A DNA stretch of 64,000 nucleotides from Hwangdonia seohaensis (GCF_031932625.1 NZ_JAVSCK010000002.1:434001-498000), one strand, 5' to 3'. Counted from the stretch's first letter, positions 1-7,910 are shown. Numbers and translations: made by a program. Notes: generated from the letters alone by a model not told the origin.

Positions 1-174
1 ACAAACTCATGTTCGTTGTTATTGGTTATCAAGATGTTGGTCGCCAGCGCTGCTCATTTTAAATATTATTTAAAGATAGAAAAATCTTCAATGTTAATAA
101 CCTCGTTGATAATAATAAAGGTATTGGTCATTATAAGCTCTGATTATTGATATTTTTAATAAAAATCCTAAACC
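1..174. other. Left-edge sequence with no confident gene
   Basis: No frame gives a recognisable protein. One plus-strand frame stays open for about 49 codons, but its translation is low-complexity Ile/Leu/Lys sequence. On the minus strand an ATG at 57 opens only a 12-codon frame, and another minus frame runs open off the edge without an ATG. The 5' end of a gene lying to the left is possible but cannot be resolved from this window. Confidence 0.4.
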
Positions 175-591
175 ATGAACTCAAGATTATTTAACCTAAA
201 AAGTATTCGCCCAGAAATTTCATCTGCAACAATTAATGATAATATGAGTGCTGATGAGCGTTTTCAGAATTTAGTTTTGCGCCCTGTGATCAAGCTGCAA
301 AACGAATTGCTTATTGAAGTTTTTAAAAATTATGTGGTTAAACACAAATCTGTTTTTTATGATTTGTCATTACAAAAACGTATGGATTATATTGAAAATG
401 CGATTCAAAAAGACATGAAATTCAGAAACTCAGTAAAAGGTATGATTATCGGGCTTTTTACTGTAGAAGAATATTTAATTTACATTGAAAACTCTTCGGC
501 TTTAAACAAACGCATGATGCATATTGTAAAGGAACGTTTGTTAAGCAACATTCAATTGTTCGAAAAACCTGAGTTGCTAGCTGCGGTTTAA
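175..591 (+). CDS. Conserved flavobacterial protein of unknown function
   Basis: A 138-residue soluble protein with no signal peptide or membrane segment. It looks largely alpha-helical, with charged amphipathic stretches such as LQKRMDYIENAIQKDMKFRN around residues 65-85 and a hydrophobic segment with GMIIGLFTVEEYL at about 90-101. I recognise no catalytic motif. The ATG at 175 follows an AT-rich leader, as is usual in this lineage. The gene stands alone and converges on the DUF2461 gene, with only 9 bases between the stop codons and no terminator hairpin. From memory, proteins of this type are often labelled 'glyoxalase' in flavobacterial genomes, but nothing in the sequence supports that activity. 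Confidence 0.75.
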   Translation: MNSRLFNLKSIRPEISSATINDNMSADERFQNLVLRPVIKLQNELLIEVFKNYVVKHKSVFYDLSLQKRMDYIENAIQKDMKFRNSVKGMIIGLFTVEEYLIYIENSSALNKRMMHIVKERLLSNIQLFEKPELLAAV

Positions 592-600
592 AAACCATAA

Positions 601-1284
601 TCACTTTTCGATTAAGGAAACCCCATTCAAATCCGTAGTCAACACGTCGCTCATATAATCAAAATACGGACGAATAGCTTTAAACGAAGTATTTATGTCG
701 TCTAAAAAATTGGCGTCCAAAACAGCTTTGTCGGTAAATTTTTTAACGAAAATATATTGTTTCTTTTTAATTAAATCGATGGCTTTGTGCTCTTTATCGA
801 AACCTCTTGGAGCGGTTTTTACTTCGTCGCCAACAAAACCTCCCCAAATGGATTTAAAAGATTTATTCCCAATTATTTTGCGGATTTCTGAATCGTCCAT
901 TTCAAACTCTTTTCTAATACGCTGCAAATCGGCTTTGGCCGGTTCCCAGAAACCGGTTGCAATAAAGCTTTCGTTGTTAGGCTGAATGTGCAAATAATAG
1001 CCGCCACGTAATTTAGGCTTTGTTCTGTGAAACGATCCACCAAAATGGGTTTTGTACGGCAGCTTGTTTTTGGAAAAACGCACATCCCTGTATATTCTAA
1101 AAAGTTTCAGTTTATCTATGTCGTCGTGTTTGTTTAGGTTTTCTAAAACCGAATTGTAAATTTTTTTAATCTCTGTTTCAATCGCTTTAAACTCCGGTTT
1201 GTTTTCGTTAAACCAATCGCGATTGTTGTTTTTTTCAAGTTGTTTAAAAAAGTTTAATGCCGATTTTAATGCTGATGTGCCCAT
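601..1284 (-). CDS. DUF2461 domain-containing protein
   Basis: About 227 residues from the ATG at 1284. The open frame extends to a TTG at 1314, but that would run into the hairpin at 1314-1340, so the ATG is preferred. Family hallmarks are the N-terminal NNNRDWFNENK segment (about residues 18-28), the RIYRDVRFSKNKLPYKTHFG block (about 63-82) and the GGYYLHIQP...TGFWEP block (about 94-115). DUF2461 proteins (TIGR02453 type) are widespread, soluble and of unknown biochemical role. The length is normal for the family. The gene appears monocistronic and lies downstream of the secreted-protein gene on the same strand, separated from it by a good terminator. Confidence 0.9.
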   Translation of the reverse strand: MGTSALKSALNFFKQLEKNNNRDWFNENKPEFKAIETEIKKIYNSVLENLNKHDDIDKLKLFRIYRDVRFSKNKLPYKTHFGGSFHRTKPKLRGGYYLHIQPNNESFIATGFWEPAKADLQRIRKEFEMDDSEIRKIIGNKSFKSIWGGFVGDEVKTAPRGFDKEHKAIDLIKKKQYIFVKKFTDKAVLDANFLDDINTSFKAIRPYFDYMSDVLTTDLNGVSLIEK

Positions 1285-1313
1285 TCGTTTTTTTTTAGAG
1301 GTTCTAAAGTACA

Positions 1314-1340
1314 AAAAGTCCCGAATTAATCGGGACTTTT
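1314..1340 (-). terminator. Rho-independent terminator
   Basis: An 11-bp perfect inverted repeat, AAAAGTCCCGA / TCGGGACTTTT, with a 5-base loop at 1325-1329. The arms end in A and T runs, so on the minus strand the hairpin is followed by a U-rich stretch. It lies 26 bases past the stop of the secreted-protein gene at 1366 and just upstream of the DUF2461 start, so it should end the 1366-1929 transcript. Confidence 0.75.
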
Positions 1341-1365
1341 ATAAGTATCTTAACAAGACATGGCA

Positions 1366-1929
1366 TTACCTCATGTCTTTACTCTCTTTGCTATAAGTCA
1401 TTTTTTTAATGCGCTTTGAAGCATCATCAAAATATTCTACTACAAAGTTTCCATTCTTATCAAAATAACCAATACCATTGTGCATTTCGCCTCTTATAAT
1501 ATAGTTGCCGCTGGCACTTGTTGACCATGCTTTTCCTATTTTAACAAACTCATTTTCGTCTTTATCGAATATAATATCGAAACCTCTTTCATTTGGTGTA
1601 AACTTATACGTTTCGTTACCACTCACAAAAAATGTCTCCTTTGTTAAAACATCATAATCGGCATCGTTGTCGTCATCAACCATAACCATTTTTTCTACTT
1701 TTTTTGTAGCGTTTACACGGTTTTGATTAACTTTATTTTCATCCTTTTTATCTAGTTTAACGTCTGCGGTTTCGCGCGTAATAACTTTTACTTTTTTCTC
1801 CGAGGTTTCTTTATCGTTCTTGGTTTTAACAATCTTTACCTTGGTTTCTTGTTTTACTTCTTTTGGTTTTTCCTGTGCCATGGCACTGCCTATAAAAAGT
1901 AGTGCAAACGCAAATATTAAGTTTTTCAT
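1366..1929 (-). CDS. Secreted Lys-rich protein of unknown function
   Basis: 187 residues starting MKNLIFAFALLFIGSAMA, a classical signal peptide with likely cleavage after AMA and before QEKPK. A highly charged Lys/Glu/Val-rich region (about residues 20-85) looks disordered. A more ordered C-terminal part (about 90-180) has short aromatic/Gly motifs (TYKFTPNERGFDIIFDKDEN, GIGYFDKNGNFVVEYFDD), reminiscent of but not convincingly MORN-type repeats. It is probably periplasmic or surface-associated. A small lipoprotein gene lies 45 bases upstream on the same strand, so the two may be cotranscribed. A terminator follows. Confidence 0.8.
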   Translation of the reverse strand: MKNLIFAFALLFIGSAMAQEKPKEVKQETKVKIVKTKNDKETSEKKVKVITRETADVKLDKKDENKVNQNRVNATKKVEKMVMVDDDNDADYDVLTKETFFVSGNETYKFTPNERGFDIIFDKDENEFVKIGKAWSTSASGNYIIRGEMHNGIGYFDKNGNFVVEYFDDASKRIKKMTYSKESKDMR

Positions 1930-1974
1930 TTTTGTTTTTGGTTTTATGTTTTAAAAAAAGTTTTGTGCTTGGTA

Positions 1975-2199
1975 TTAACTTTTAACACTATCTTTTTTTG
2001 CTTCTTCTTTTATTTCCTCGATTTCATCTTTTACATCTTCAACTGCATCTTTTAAATCATCAGAGGCATCCTCTAATTCATCACCAATGTTATCAATAGC
2101 TTCTTCTATTTTTTCATCGGTTGTTTTTTTCTCCCTACAGCTTGTAAAGACTATTGATGTTGTAAATACCAATGCCAATATTAAAATGATTTTTTTCAT
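1975..2199 (-). CDS. Small acidic lipoprotein
   Basis: 74 residues. The N-terminal hydrophobic segment of about 20 residues ends in VFTSC, a lipobox-like site with Cys21 as the predicted lipidated residue. The rest is almost entirely Asp/Glu/Lys heptad-like sequence (EEAIDNIGDELEDASDDLKD and on), predicting one long acidic amphipathic helix or coiled coil. This composition suits a small periplasmic or outer-membrane-anchored helix, but no specific function is recognisable. It lies directly upstream of the secreted protein at 1366-1929 on the same strand and may form a two-gene unit with it. Confidence 0.8.
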   Translation of the reverse strand: MKKIILILALVFTTSIVFTSCREKKTTDEKIEEAIDNIGDELEDASDDLKDAVEDVKDEIEEIKEEAKKDSVKS

Positions 2200-2408
2200 G
2201 ATTTTAGGTTTTTATATTAATTGTTTAAAATGATAATAGCTTATTTATTTTGAAATAAACCTACTCTAATTTTTAGAGAATTTGTATGATATCCATTTTA
2301 AAAATAGGTTGTGTAGACTATTTAAGTTACGTCCTAAAAATAAAAGACGGATGTTTTTTTAACTTTTTTTAACTTGAGATGTTAAAACCAGTTAATACGT
2401 AATTTTGC

Positions 2409-3311
2409 CTAATTTTTTGAAATTTCTTTTGAAACTTTCGAGTTTTCAAAAGCCAATTTATTATCAAACTGAAGTGTGCGAATTGGGAATGGTATATTAA
2501 TTCCAGCCGTATCGTAAGCTTTTTTAATTTCGATAATAGCCGTGGTTTTGGCATGTAGTTTTTCCAGCATGCTTTCTGCATCTATCCAAAATCGGCATAG
2601 AAAATTTATTGAGCTGCCTCCAAATTCGGTATAATAAAACTCGACGTTTTCTGCGCTTTCAACTTGATCGAAAGCTTGGGCGATGGTTTTTTTAGTCAAT
2701 GTTTTTACTTGCTCTAAATCCGATTCGTAGCCCACGCCACATTCAACCGAAACGCGCATTTTGGTAGTTAGCGAGTAGTTTTTTAAAGGGTTTTCCAAAA
2801 TCATTTTGTTTGGCATAATAACAATATTGTTATCGGCTTCCTTTAAAACAAATTCCTTGAGATTAATATCGATAACTTCGCCCGAAAAACCATTGGTTTC
2901 CACCCAATTTCCTATTTGTATTTTTTTTCTAAAAGACAACACAATTCCCGCTACGGTGTTGCTAAGCGTGTTTTGCAACGCCAAACCAATGGCTAAACCT
3001 GCAACACCGGCTGTGGCCAATAACGAGGTTAGCGTTTTACTTAAATTTAAAATACCCAACGATATATAAAGCCCGACTAAAACGAGAACTACCGATGAAA
3101 TTCTTGAAATAATTTGAGCGACAGATTCCTGTTTAACTTTTTTAGATACTAATTTGTAGGTGTATTTGTTTACATATTTGGCAATAAAAAATGCAGTTAT
3201 TAGCACCAAAAGGGCTAATCCGAAATTTGGTAAATATTCAATTATAGTAGTTAGCCAGTCTTGTAATTTTGATACGATGGCGTCAAAAGCTTCTGTTATC
3301 GTGTTTTCCAT
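2409..3311 (-). CDS. MscS-family small-conductance mechanosensitive channel
   Basis: 300 residues, about the length of minimal MscS. Three membrane helices are visible at about 25-47, 68-90 and 93-125. The third carries the Gly/Ala-rich pore pattern LLATAGVAGLAIGLALQNTL followed by the conserved NTVAGI segment. The cytosolic beta domain begins at about residue 130 (GNWVETNGFSGEVIDINL) and contains the PNKMILENPLKNYS motif typical of the family. The protein should open under membrane tension to release solutes during hypo-osmotic shock. The gene stands alone, with about 200 bases of AT-rich sequence on one side and 300 on the other. Confidence 0.95.
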   Translation of the reverse strand: MENTITEAFDAIVSKLQDWLTTIIEYLPNFGLALLVLITAFFIAKYVNKYTYKLVSKKVKQESVAQIISRISSVVLVLVGLYISLGILNLSKTLTSLLATAGVAGLAIGLALQNTLSNTVAGIVLSFRKKIQIGNWVETNGFSGEVIDINLKEFVLKEADNNIVIMPNKMILENPLKNYSLTTKMRVSVECGVGYESDLEQVKTLTKKTIAQAFDQVESAENVEFYYTEFGGSSINFLCRFWIDAESMLEKLHAKTTAIIEIKKAYDTAGINIPFPIRTLQFDNKLAFENSKVSKEISKN

Positions 3312-3614
3312 TTTTGTTTAAGTTTTAAATTATTAATTCGTTTTATTTAAAAGACGAGTTAATACTTAAAAATGGTAGTCCGTTAAAAGGAAATTTAAAG
3401 CTATAATGATTTTTAACAATTTTTCTTCTTTCATGTTCAAATAACTCATATGTTAGTTTTAAAGGTTTTTTAGTGAATGATTTATGTTTCATTCCTCTTT
3501 GAAGCTAAATTAAAATATAAGCTGCATAACATTTTGTTCATTTGATATGAATACTTGCTCATTTACAAAAATGATTGAAAAACAAGCAATGGAAGGAAGA
3601 ATTGAAGTCAAATC
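3312..3614. other. Intergenic region, nothing recognised
   Basis: About 300 bases between the start of the mscS-like gene and the stop of the TruA-like gene, both on the minus strand. It is AT-rich and has no open frame of useful length, no strong hairpin and no match to the TAnnTTTG box on the minus strand. It probably holds the mscS promoter, but I could not identify it. Confidence 0.5.
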
Positions 3615-4391
3615 TTATTCAAATTCAATTTTATTTAAAATGAGCCCTGAAGCCGGAGCGATGTAGTGCATTTTTACCGTACTATTTGGAAGTAGACTTT
3701 TACGGATATCGTCCAATGATAATTTTCCTTTGCCTAAATCAATTAGCGTTCCCATCATTAATCGGATTTGATTTCGCATAAACCCTTGGCCTTTTACCCT
3801 TAGCACATAGGATTTTTGAGGAAAATAATTTGCGGTATAAATGGTGTTTTCAACCAGTTCGCATAACAATATTTCTCTGTTGTAAACACCATTATCCGTT
3901 GGTTTGTAGCAATAGGGTTTTAAGTAATTTTCGCCTTCAAAAAGTTTGGCACCTTGTTTCATTACATTAATATCCAATTCATCAAGAATGGTAGTCATTA
4001 TCGGGGCGCAAAAGGGATGGCATTTTTCACCATATGTAAACAAATACAGATACTCTTTAACTTTGGAGTGTTGAATTATATTAAATTTCTCATCAACTTC
4101 CTTAATGTTTAAAGCACGAATATCTTGTGGCAGGTTATAATTGAATAATTCCAAAAAGGCGTTTAAATCTTCAATAGGTTCAAATAAAAACAATTCGATT
4201 GCCGCATGTTCTGCCGAAACCATCGCATCGGTTCTGCCAGAACTTAAACTCTTAAAGCGTTTGCCTTCTAAAATAAAATTTAATGTTCTATCTACCATTA
4301 AATGTAGGGTTTTTACATCGGGTTGCTTTTGCCAACCATGAAAACGATAGCCTAAATATTGAATAGAAATGAGATAAAAATACTTGTTCAT
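3615..4391 (-). CDS. TruA-family tRNA pseudouridine synthase (divergent)
   Basis: 258 residues. The N-terminal QYLGYRFHGWQKQP (about residues 11-24) and the catalytic-loop motif GRTDAMVSA (52-60, catalytic Asp55) identify the TruA fold. Canonical TruA has GRTDAGVHA, so residues usually conserved after the Asp are changed. A C-terminal segment, RVKGQGFMRNQIRLMMGTLIDLGKGKL (about 198-224), matches the family's conserved FLRNQVR-type block. The expected reaction is uridine to pseudouridine in RNA, classically positions 38-40 of tRNA. The divergence suggests a second, lineage-specific TruA paralogue rather than the housekeeping copy, which would lie elsewhere. It is transcribed divergently from the membrane protein at 4491. 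Confidence 0.85.
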   Translation of the reverse strand: MNKYFYLISIQYLGYRFHGWQKQPDVKTLHLMVDRTLNFILEGKRFKSLSSGRTDAMVSAEHAAIELFLFEPIEDLNAFLELFNYNLPQDIRALNIKEVDEKFNIIQHSKVKEYLYLFTYGEKCHPFCAPIMTTILDELDINVMKQGAKLFEGENYLKPYCYKPTDNGVYNREILLCELVENTIYTANYFPQKSYVLRVKGQGFMRNQIRLMMGTLIDLGKGKLSLDDIRKSLLPNSTVKMHYIAPASGLILNKIEFE

Positions 4392-4490
4392 TATTGTTTA
4401 TTAGAAGAAGGAAAAATACGCTCTTTTATTAATTGTGACAAAAAATTTATACATTGTATTATATTTATAACTAACTAAAAACCAATTATT

Positions 4491-4907
4491 ATGACAAATT
4501 CTTCCAACAAACCTCCAGTTTGGTTCTGGATTGTGAGTTTAATTGCACTCGCTTGGAACGCTATGGGTGTTGACCAATATTTAGGTCAAGCTTACAATAC
4601 AGAGCGATGGCGTTCTGCATTAACTCAAGAACAATTAGATATTGTTTCCAATCATCCAACTTGGTTAACCGCTGTTTTTGCAATAGCTGTTTTTTCGGGT
4701 GCTTTAGGTTGTATAGCGCTTTTACTCCGAAAAAAATGGGCATATTCTTTATTGAGTATATCGCTCTTTGCCGTAATTATCCAAATGGGTTATTTCTTGG
4801 CAAATGGGCATACGGATAATTTAGGAATGACAATTTCCATTATACTATTTTCCATATTTTTAGTCTGGTTTTCTAAGCATTCAAAATCTAAAGGCTGGAT
4901 ATCGTGA
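4491..4907 (+). CDS. Four-helix membrane protein of unknown function
   Basis: 138 residues with four predicted membrane helices at about 10-28, 57-80, 84-104 and 109-128. A Trp/Asn-containing first helix (WFWIVSLIALAWNAMGV) and a polar loop with YNTERWRSALTQEQLD lie between helices one and two. It resembles small inner-membrane proteins common in marine Bacteroidota, often annotated only as membrane or sugar-transporter-like proteins. I cannot assign a function. It is monocistronic, followed by a hairpin terminator that separates it from the converging his operon. Confidence 0.75.
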   Translation: MTNSSNKPPVWFWIVSLIALAWNAMGVDQYLGQAYNTERWRSALTQEQLDIVSNHPTWLTAVFAIAVFSGALGCIALLLRKKWAYSLLSISLFAVIIQMGYFLANGHTDNLGMTISIILFSIFLVWFSKHSKSKGWIS

Positions 4908-4937
4908 TATAAAAAATATTTCAATCAACCATTTTTT

Positions 4938-4975
4938 AAGAGGCTTTTCCCTAACCAGAATAAGGCCTCTTTTTA
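4938..4975 (+). terminator. Rho-independent terminator between converging genes
   Basis: Stem AAGAGGC (4938-4944) and GCCTCTT (4965-4971), with a 20-base loop that can pair further. It is followed on the plus strand by TTTTATTT. The U run supports termination of the 4491-4907 transcript. On the minus strand it directly abuts the hisIE stop codon but lacks a downstream U run. Confidence 0.6.
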
Positions 4976-5566
4976 TTTGTGCCTGTTTTTTAATTCTGCT
5001 TCAATATCTTTTAAAGTAAATCCTTTGGCTTGCAACAACATCAAATAATGAAAAAGCAAATCGGCCGATTCGTAAAGAAATAACTCATCGTTATTATCCA
5101 TAGCCTCAATAACGGTTTCTACAGCCTCCTCGCCTACTTTTTGAGCCACTTTGTTAATCCCTTTTGAGAACAAACTCGCCACATAAGATTTTTTGGTGTC
5201 TTTATTTGCAACGCGCTCTGCAATCACAAGTTCCAAAGTTGAAAAGAATCCGTAATTAGCTGTGTTTTTTTCTCCCCAACAATTATCGGTGCCTTTGTGG
5301 CAGGTTGGCCCTTGTGGATTTACTTGAATTAGGAGCGTGTCGTTATCGCAATCATTTTTAATTTCAACGAGATTTAAAAAATTTCCACTTTCCTCGCCTT
5401 TAGTCCATAAACGCTGTTTACTTCTGCTAAAGAAAGTAACTTGTTTGGTTTCCAAGGTTTTGTTATAGGCGGCTTCATTCATATACCCCAACATCAACAC
5501 GTTTTTTGTATTGGCATCCTGAATGATTGCGGGAACAAATCCGTTTGAATCGTATTTAATAGTCAT
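4973..5566 (-). CDS. hisIE: Bifunctional phosphoribosyl-AMP cyclohydrolase / phosphoribosyl-ATP pyrophosphatase
   Basis: 197 residues carrying histidine biosynthesis steps 2 and 3. The HisI domain (about 1-110) shows the Mg-binding acidic cluster NDCDND (71-76) and the zinc cysteines Cys89 and Cys96 in TCHKGTDNCWG. The HisE domain (about 112-197) shows KVGEEAVETVIEA (143-155) and the ESADLLFHYL segment (166-175), the acidic helix pair that binds Mg-pyrophosphate. It is the last gene of the minus-strand his operon. Its start lies 43 bases after hisF, in a spacer filled by a CTGAA/TTCAG palindrome. Both domains look intact. Confidence 0.97.
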   Translation of the reverse strand: MTIKYDSNGFVPAIIQDANTKNVLMLGYMNEAAYNKTLETKQVTFFSRSKQRLWTKGEESGNFLNLVEIKNDCDNDTLLIQVNPQGPTCHKGTDNCWGEKNTANYGFFSTLELVIAERVANKDTKKSYVASLFSKGINKVAQKVGEEAVETVIEAMDNNDELFLYESADLLFHYLMLLQAKGFTLKDIEAELKNRHK

Positions 5567-5580
5567 AACTTATTCTTTAT

Positions 5581-5607
5581 GTGATACTGAAACAAGTTCA
5601 GCATGAC
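5581..5607. repeat. Palindromic repeat, CTGAA/TTCAG family (hisF-hisIE junction)
   Basis: The core CTGAA (5587-5591) and TTCAG (5597-5601) sits in the context GTGATACTGAAAC...GTTCAGCATGACG. The same family occurs twice more, at 10089-10107 and 10129-10156, always in spacers of the his operon. It looks like a REP-type dispersed element that forms a short RNA hairpin in the operon transcript. Confidence 0.65.
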
Positions 5608-5609
5608 GA

Positions 5610-6365
5610 CTAAAGTCGCACTTCAATATTATTAGCTTTTAATTCTTTTTTTAATTCTGGAATAGGGATTTCTCCAAAGTGAAACACACTGGCGGCCAAA
5701 GCAGCATCAGCTTTTCCGTCTTTAAAAGTGTCTATAAAATGTTGAACGTTTCCTGCCCCACCCGACGCAATTATGGGTATATTTAAAGTTTCAGAAAGTT
5801 TTTTTAAGGCTTCATTTGCAAATCCGTTTTTGGTACCATCATGATTCATTGATGTGAATAAAATTTCGCCGGCACCTCTTTTTTCAACCTCTTTGGCCCA
5901 CTCAAACAAATCTAAATCGGTTGGAATGCTGCCACCCGCTAAATGTACTTTCCATTGGCCGTCCACTAATTTCGCATCAATAGCAACGACTACGCATTGG
6001 CTTCCGAATTTGTTAGACAGCTCGTTTATTAACTCTGGTCGTTTTATTGCAGAAGAATTAACCGATACTTTATCTGCGCCACATTTTAAAAGCGCATCGA
6101 CATCTTCAACAGACGAAATGCCACCACCAACGGTAAACGGAATATTAACTTGTTCTGCGACGTGTAAAACCATATCTAATGTGGTTGCCCTTCCTTCTAA
6201 AGTGGCCGAAATATCTAAAAAAACGAGTTCGTCTGCCCCAACGTTGGCGTATTGTTTTGCTAACTCAACCGGGTCGCCGGCATCACGTAAATCAACAAAA
6301 TTTATGCCTTTTACGGTACGTCCGCTTTTAATATCTAAACAGGGTATTATTCGTTTTGTTAACAT
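5610..6365 (-). CDS. hisF: Imidazole glycerol phosphate synthase, cyclase subunit
   Basis: 251 residues, the standard length. The N-terminus MLTKRIIPCLDIKSGRTVKG carries catalytic Asp11. A second conserved aspartate is in VVVAIDAKLV (about residue 130). The (beta/alpha)8 barrel phosphate-binding loops VGGGIS and ASGGAGN are visible. HisF takes ammonia from HisH and converts PRFAR into imidazole glycerol phosphate plus AICAR. The gene lies between hisA and hisIE in the operon. The 92-base spacer to hisA contains two different palindromes. Confidence 0.98.
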   Translation of the reverse strand: MLTKRIIPCLDIKSGRTVKGINFVDLRDAGDPVELAKQYANVGADELVFLDISATLEGRATTLDMVLHVAEQVNIPFTVGGGISSVEDVDALLKCGADKVSVNSSAIKRPELINELSNKFGSQCVVVAIDAKLVDGQWKVHLAGGSIPTDLDLFEWAKEVEKRGAGEILFTSMNHDGTKNGFANEALKKLSETLNIPIIASGGAGNVQHFIDTFKDGKADAALAASVFHFGEIPIPELKKELKANNIEVRL

Positions 6366-6380
6366 GAAATATTCTAATTT

Positions 6381-6404
6381 TCATTTCCGCAAAGGCGGAA
6401 ATCT
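6381..6404. repeat. Palindromic repeat, TTTCCGC/GCGGAAA family (hisA-hisF junction)
   Basis: Perfect 7-bp arms TTTCCGC (6384-6390) and GCGGAAA (6395-6401) around the tetraloop AAAG, in the context TCATTTCCGC...GCGGAAATCT. A near-identical copy with loop GAAG lies at 11468-11485 in the hisG-hisD junction. Confidence 0.75.
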
Positions 6405-6423
6405 TAATGTTTTAGTTATCAAG

Positions 6424-6450
6424 TGGATTCCTGCCTTCGCAGGAATGACA
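6424..6450. repeat. Palindromic repeat, ATTCCTGC/GCAGGAAT family (hisA-hisF junction)
   Basis: Perfect 8-bp arms ATTCCTGC (6427-6434) and GCAGGAAT (6439-6446) around loop CTTC, followed by GACA. It sits 23 bases from the TTTCCGC element, so the spacer between hisA and hisF is essentially made of two tandem hairpins. Confidence 0.75.
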
Positions 6451-6457
6451 AATTCAA

Positions 6458-7192
6458 TTATACAAATTTTTCTAATTGTTTTAAACTGATTCTGTTTTCG
6501 TAAATGGCTTTTCCTATAATTACACCTTCGCAGCCAATTGCTTTTAAAATAGGCAATTCTTCAATGTTTGAAATGCCGCCAGATGCGATTAACTTTATGG
6601 ATTGCCCACTACTACTGTTTGAGCATTCTGTGATAATTTGTTTATACAGTTCAACCGATGGGCCTTCCAGCATACCGTCTTTTGAAATATCGGTACAAAT
6701 AACATATTGGATACTCTTTTTTTGATATTTTTTTATAAACGGAATAACATCCTCTTTACTCTGTTCCATCCAACCGCTAATGGACACTTTTCCGTCATCG
6801 CTATCGGCACCCAAAATAATTTTTGTGGCACCATATTTTGATATCCAACCTTCAAAAGTTTCAGGATCTTTAACTGCAATACTTCCTCCGGTAATTTGTC
6901 TAGCCCCAGAATTAAAAGCAATGTGTAAGTCTTCATTCGTTTTTAAACCTCCACCAAAATCAATTTTAAGATTTGTTTTAGATGCGATTTGCTCTAACAC
7001 TTTATAGTTTACAATATGTTTAGCTTTTGCGCCATCTAAATCTACCAAGTGCAAATATTCAATTCCTGAATCTTCAAAAGTTTTGGCAATTTCAAGCGGA
7101 CTTTCACTGTATATTTTTTTTGTTCCATAATCGCCTTTGGTTAAGCGGACACATTTACCGTCAATTATATCTATGGCTGGTATTATTCTCAT
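6458..7192 (-). CDS. hisA: Phosphoribosylformimino-AICAR ribotide isomerase
   Basis: 244 residues with the HisA barrel start MRIIPAIDIIDGKCVRLTKG (catalytic Asp8). The second-half aspartate lies in ILGADSDDGKVSISGW (about 125-140), and the phosphate-binding glycine loops DFGGG and IASGGIS are present. It converts ProFAR to PRFAR by an Amadori rearrangement. It starts one base from the hisH stop codon, so the two genes are very likely translationally coupled. Length and motifs are ordinary for the family. Confidence 0.98.
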   Translation of the reverse strand: MRIIPAIDIIDGKCVRLTKGDYGTKKIYSESPLEIAKTFEDSGIEYLHLVDLDGAKAKHIVNYKVLEQIASKTNLKIDFGGGLKTNEDLHIAFNSGARQITGGSIAVKDPETFEGWISKYGATKIILGADSDDGKVSISGWMEQSKEDVIPFIKKYQKKSIQYVICTDISKDGMLEGPSVELYKQIITECSNSSSGQSIKLIASGGISNIEELPILKAIGCEGVIIGKAIYENRISLKQLEKFV

Positions 7193-7193
7193 G

Positions 7194-7832
7194 TTATAAT
7201 TCTATAAAATTTTGCAATATTTTAGCTCCTGCAAAACTACTCTTTTCTGGATGAAATTGTACACCATAAAAATTATTGTGTTTTAATGCCGATGCATAAT
7301 TCAATCCGTAATCCGTTTTAGCAATGGTTTCTTTACAATGTTCTGCATAATAGCTATGCACTAAATACATATATTCGTTTTCTTTAATTCCTTTAAACAA
7401 GTCAGACTTTAAATCATTTATAACATTCCAACCCATTTGTGGCACTTTTACACCGGATGTAAAACGCTTAACATCTGTTTGAAAAATGTTTAAACCTTTT
7501 GTGTTACCCTCTTCAGTAAATTTACACATGAGCTGCATGCCCAAGCATATCCCTAAAACGGGTTGTTTCAGTGTCGGGATTAAAACATCCAATCCACTCT
7601 CCTTTAACATTTTCATGGCACTACTCGCTTCGCCTACGCCCGGGAAAATTACTTTGTCCGCTGCAATAATTTCCTCTGGATTATTCGATAAAACAGCGTC
7701 ATAACCTAATCGTTTAAATGCAAACTGTATGCTTTTAATGTTTCCTGCGCCGTAGTTTATAATAACAACAGAAGCTCCATCTAGCTTCCCCATAGGGGAA
7801 GAACTCTTACTCGAACGCTTTAGTTCACTCAT
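7194..7832 (-). CDS. hisH: Imidazole glycerol phosphate synthase, glutaminase subunit
   Basis: Class I glutamine amidotransferase that feeds ammonia to HisF. The nucleophile Cys96 lies in LGICLGMQLM, and the His/Glu partners lie in YGVQFHPEKS near the C-terminus. Homologues normally begin right at the strand VVIINYGAGN, which here starts about residue 22. The start is uncertain. The frame is open to a TTG at 7871, the ATG at 7832 is used here (212 residues), and another ATG at 7793 would give about 199. The extra N-terminal residues are encoded by a palindromic repeat (7785-7801), so they are probably not part of the ancestral protein. Confidence 0.95.
   Translation of the reverse strand: MSELKRSSKSSSPMGKLDGASVVIINYGAGNIKSIQFAFKRLGYDAVLSNNPEEIIAADKVIFPGVGEASSAMKMLKESGLDVLIPTLKQPVLGICLGMQLMCKFTEEGNTKGLNIFQTDVKRFTSGVKVPQMGWNVINDLKSDLFKGIKENEYMYLVHSYYAEHCKETIAKTDYGLNYASALKHNNFYGVQFHPEKSSFAGAKILQNFIEL
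7785..7801. repeat. Palindromic repeat inside the 5' end of hisH
   Basis: Perfect 7-bp arms CTTCCCC and GGGGAAG around loop ATA. On the minus strand one possible hisH start codon (ATG, 7793-7791) overlaps the loop and the first G of the descending arm. The element lies in frame within hisH, next to a second G/C-run palindrome at 7879-7910. Confidence 0.65.
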
Positions 7833-7878
7833 ATTTTGAAATTCTTTTTTATTGATTTGCTTTATTAGCAAACCTTGG

Positions 7879-7910
7879 AATTCCCCCTTTTGGAGGTTAG
7901 GGGGCTTTTT
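7879..7910. repeat. CCCCC/GGGGG repeat at the hisB-hisH junction
   Basis: CCCCC (7883-7887) and GGGGG (7900-7904) flank an inner CCTTTTGG palindrome. On the minus strand it reads as AGCCCCCTAACC followed by AAAGGGGGAA. It begins immediately after the hisB stop codon and occupies most of the spacer to hisH. This sequence style recurs as dispersed intergenic repeats in flavobacterial genomes (from memory). Confidence 0.6.

Noticed and set aside
1..150. Open plus-strand frame at the left edge
   Set aside because: Low-complexity translation without a start or family match; probably chance in AT-rich sequence.
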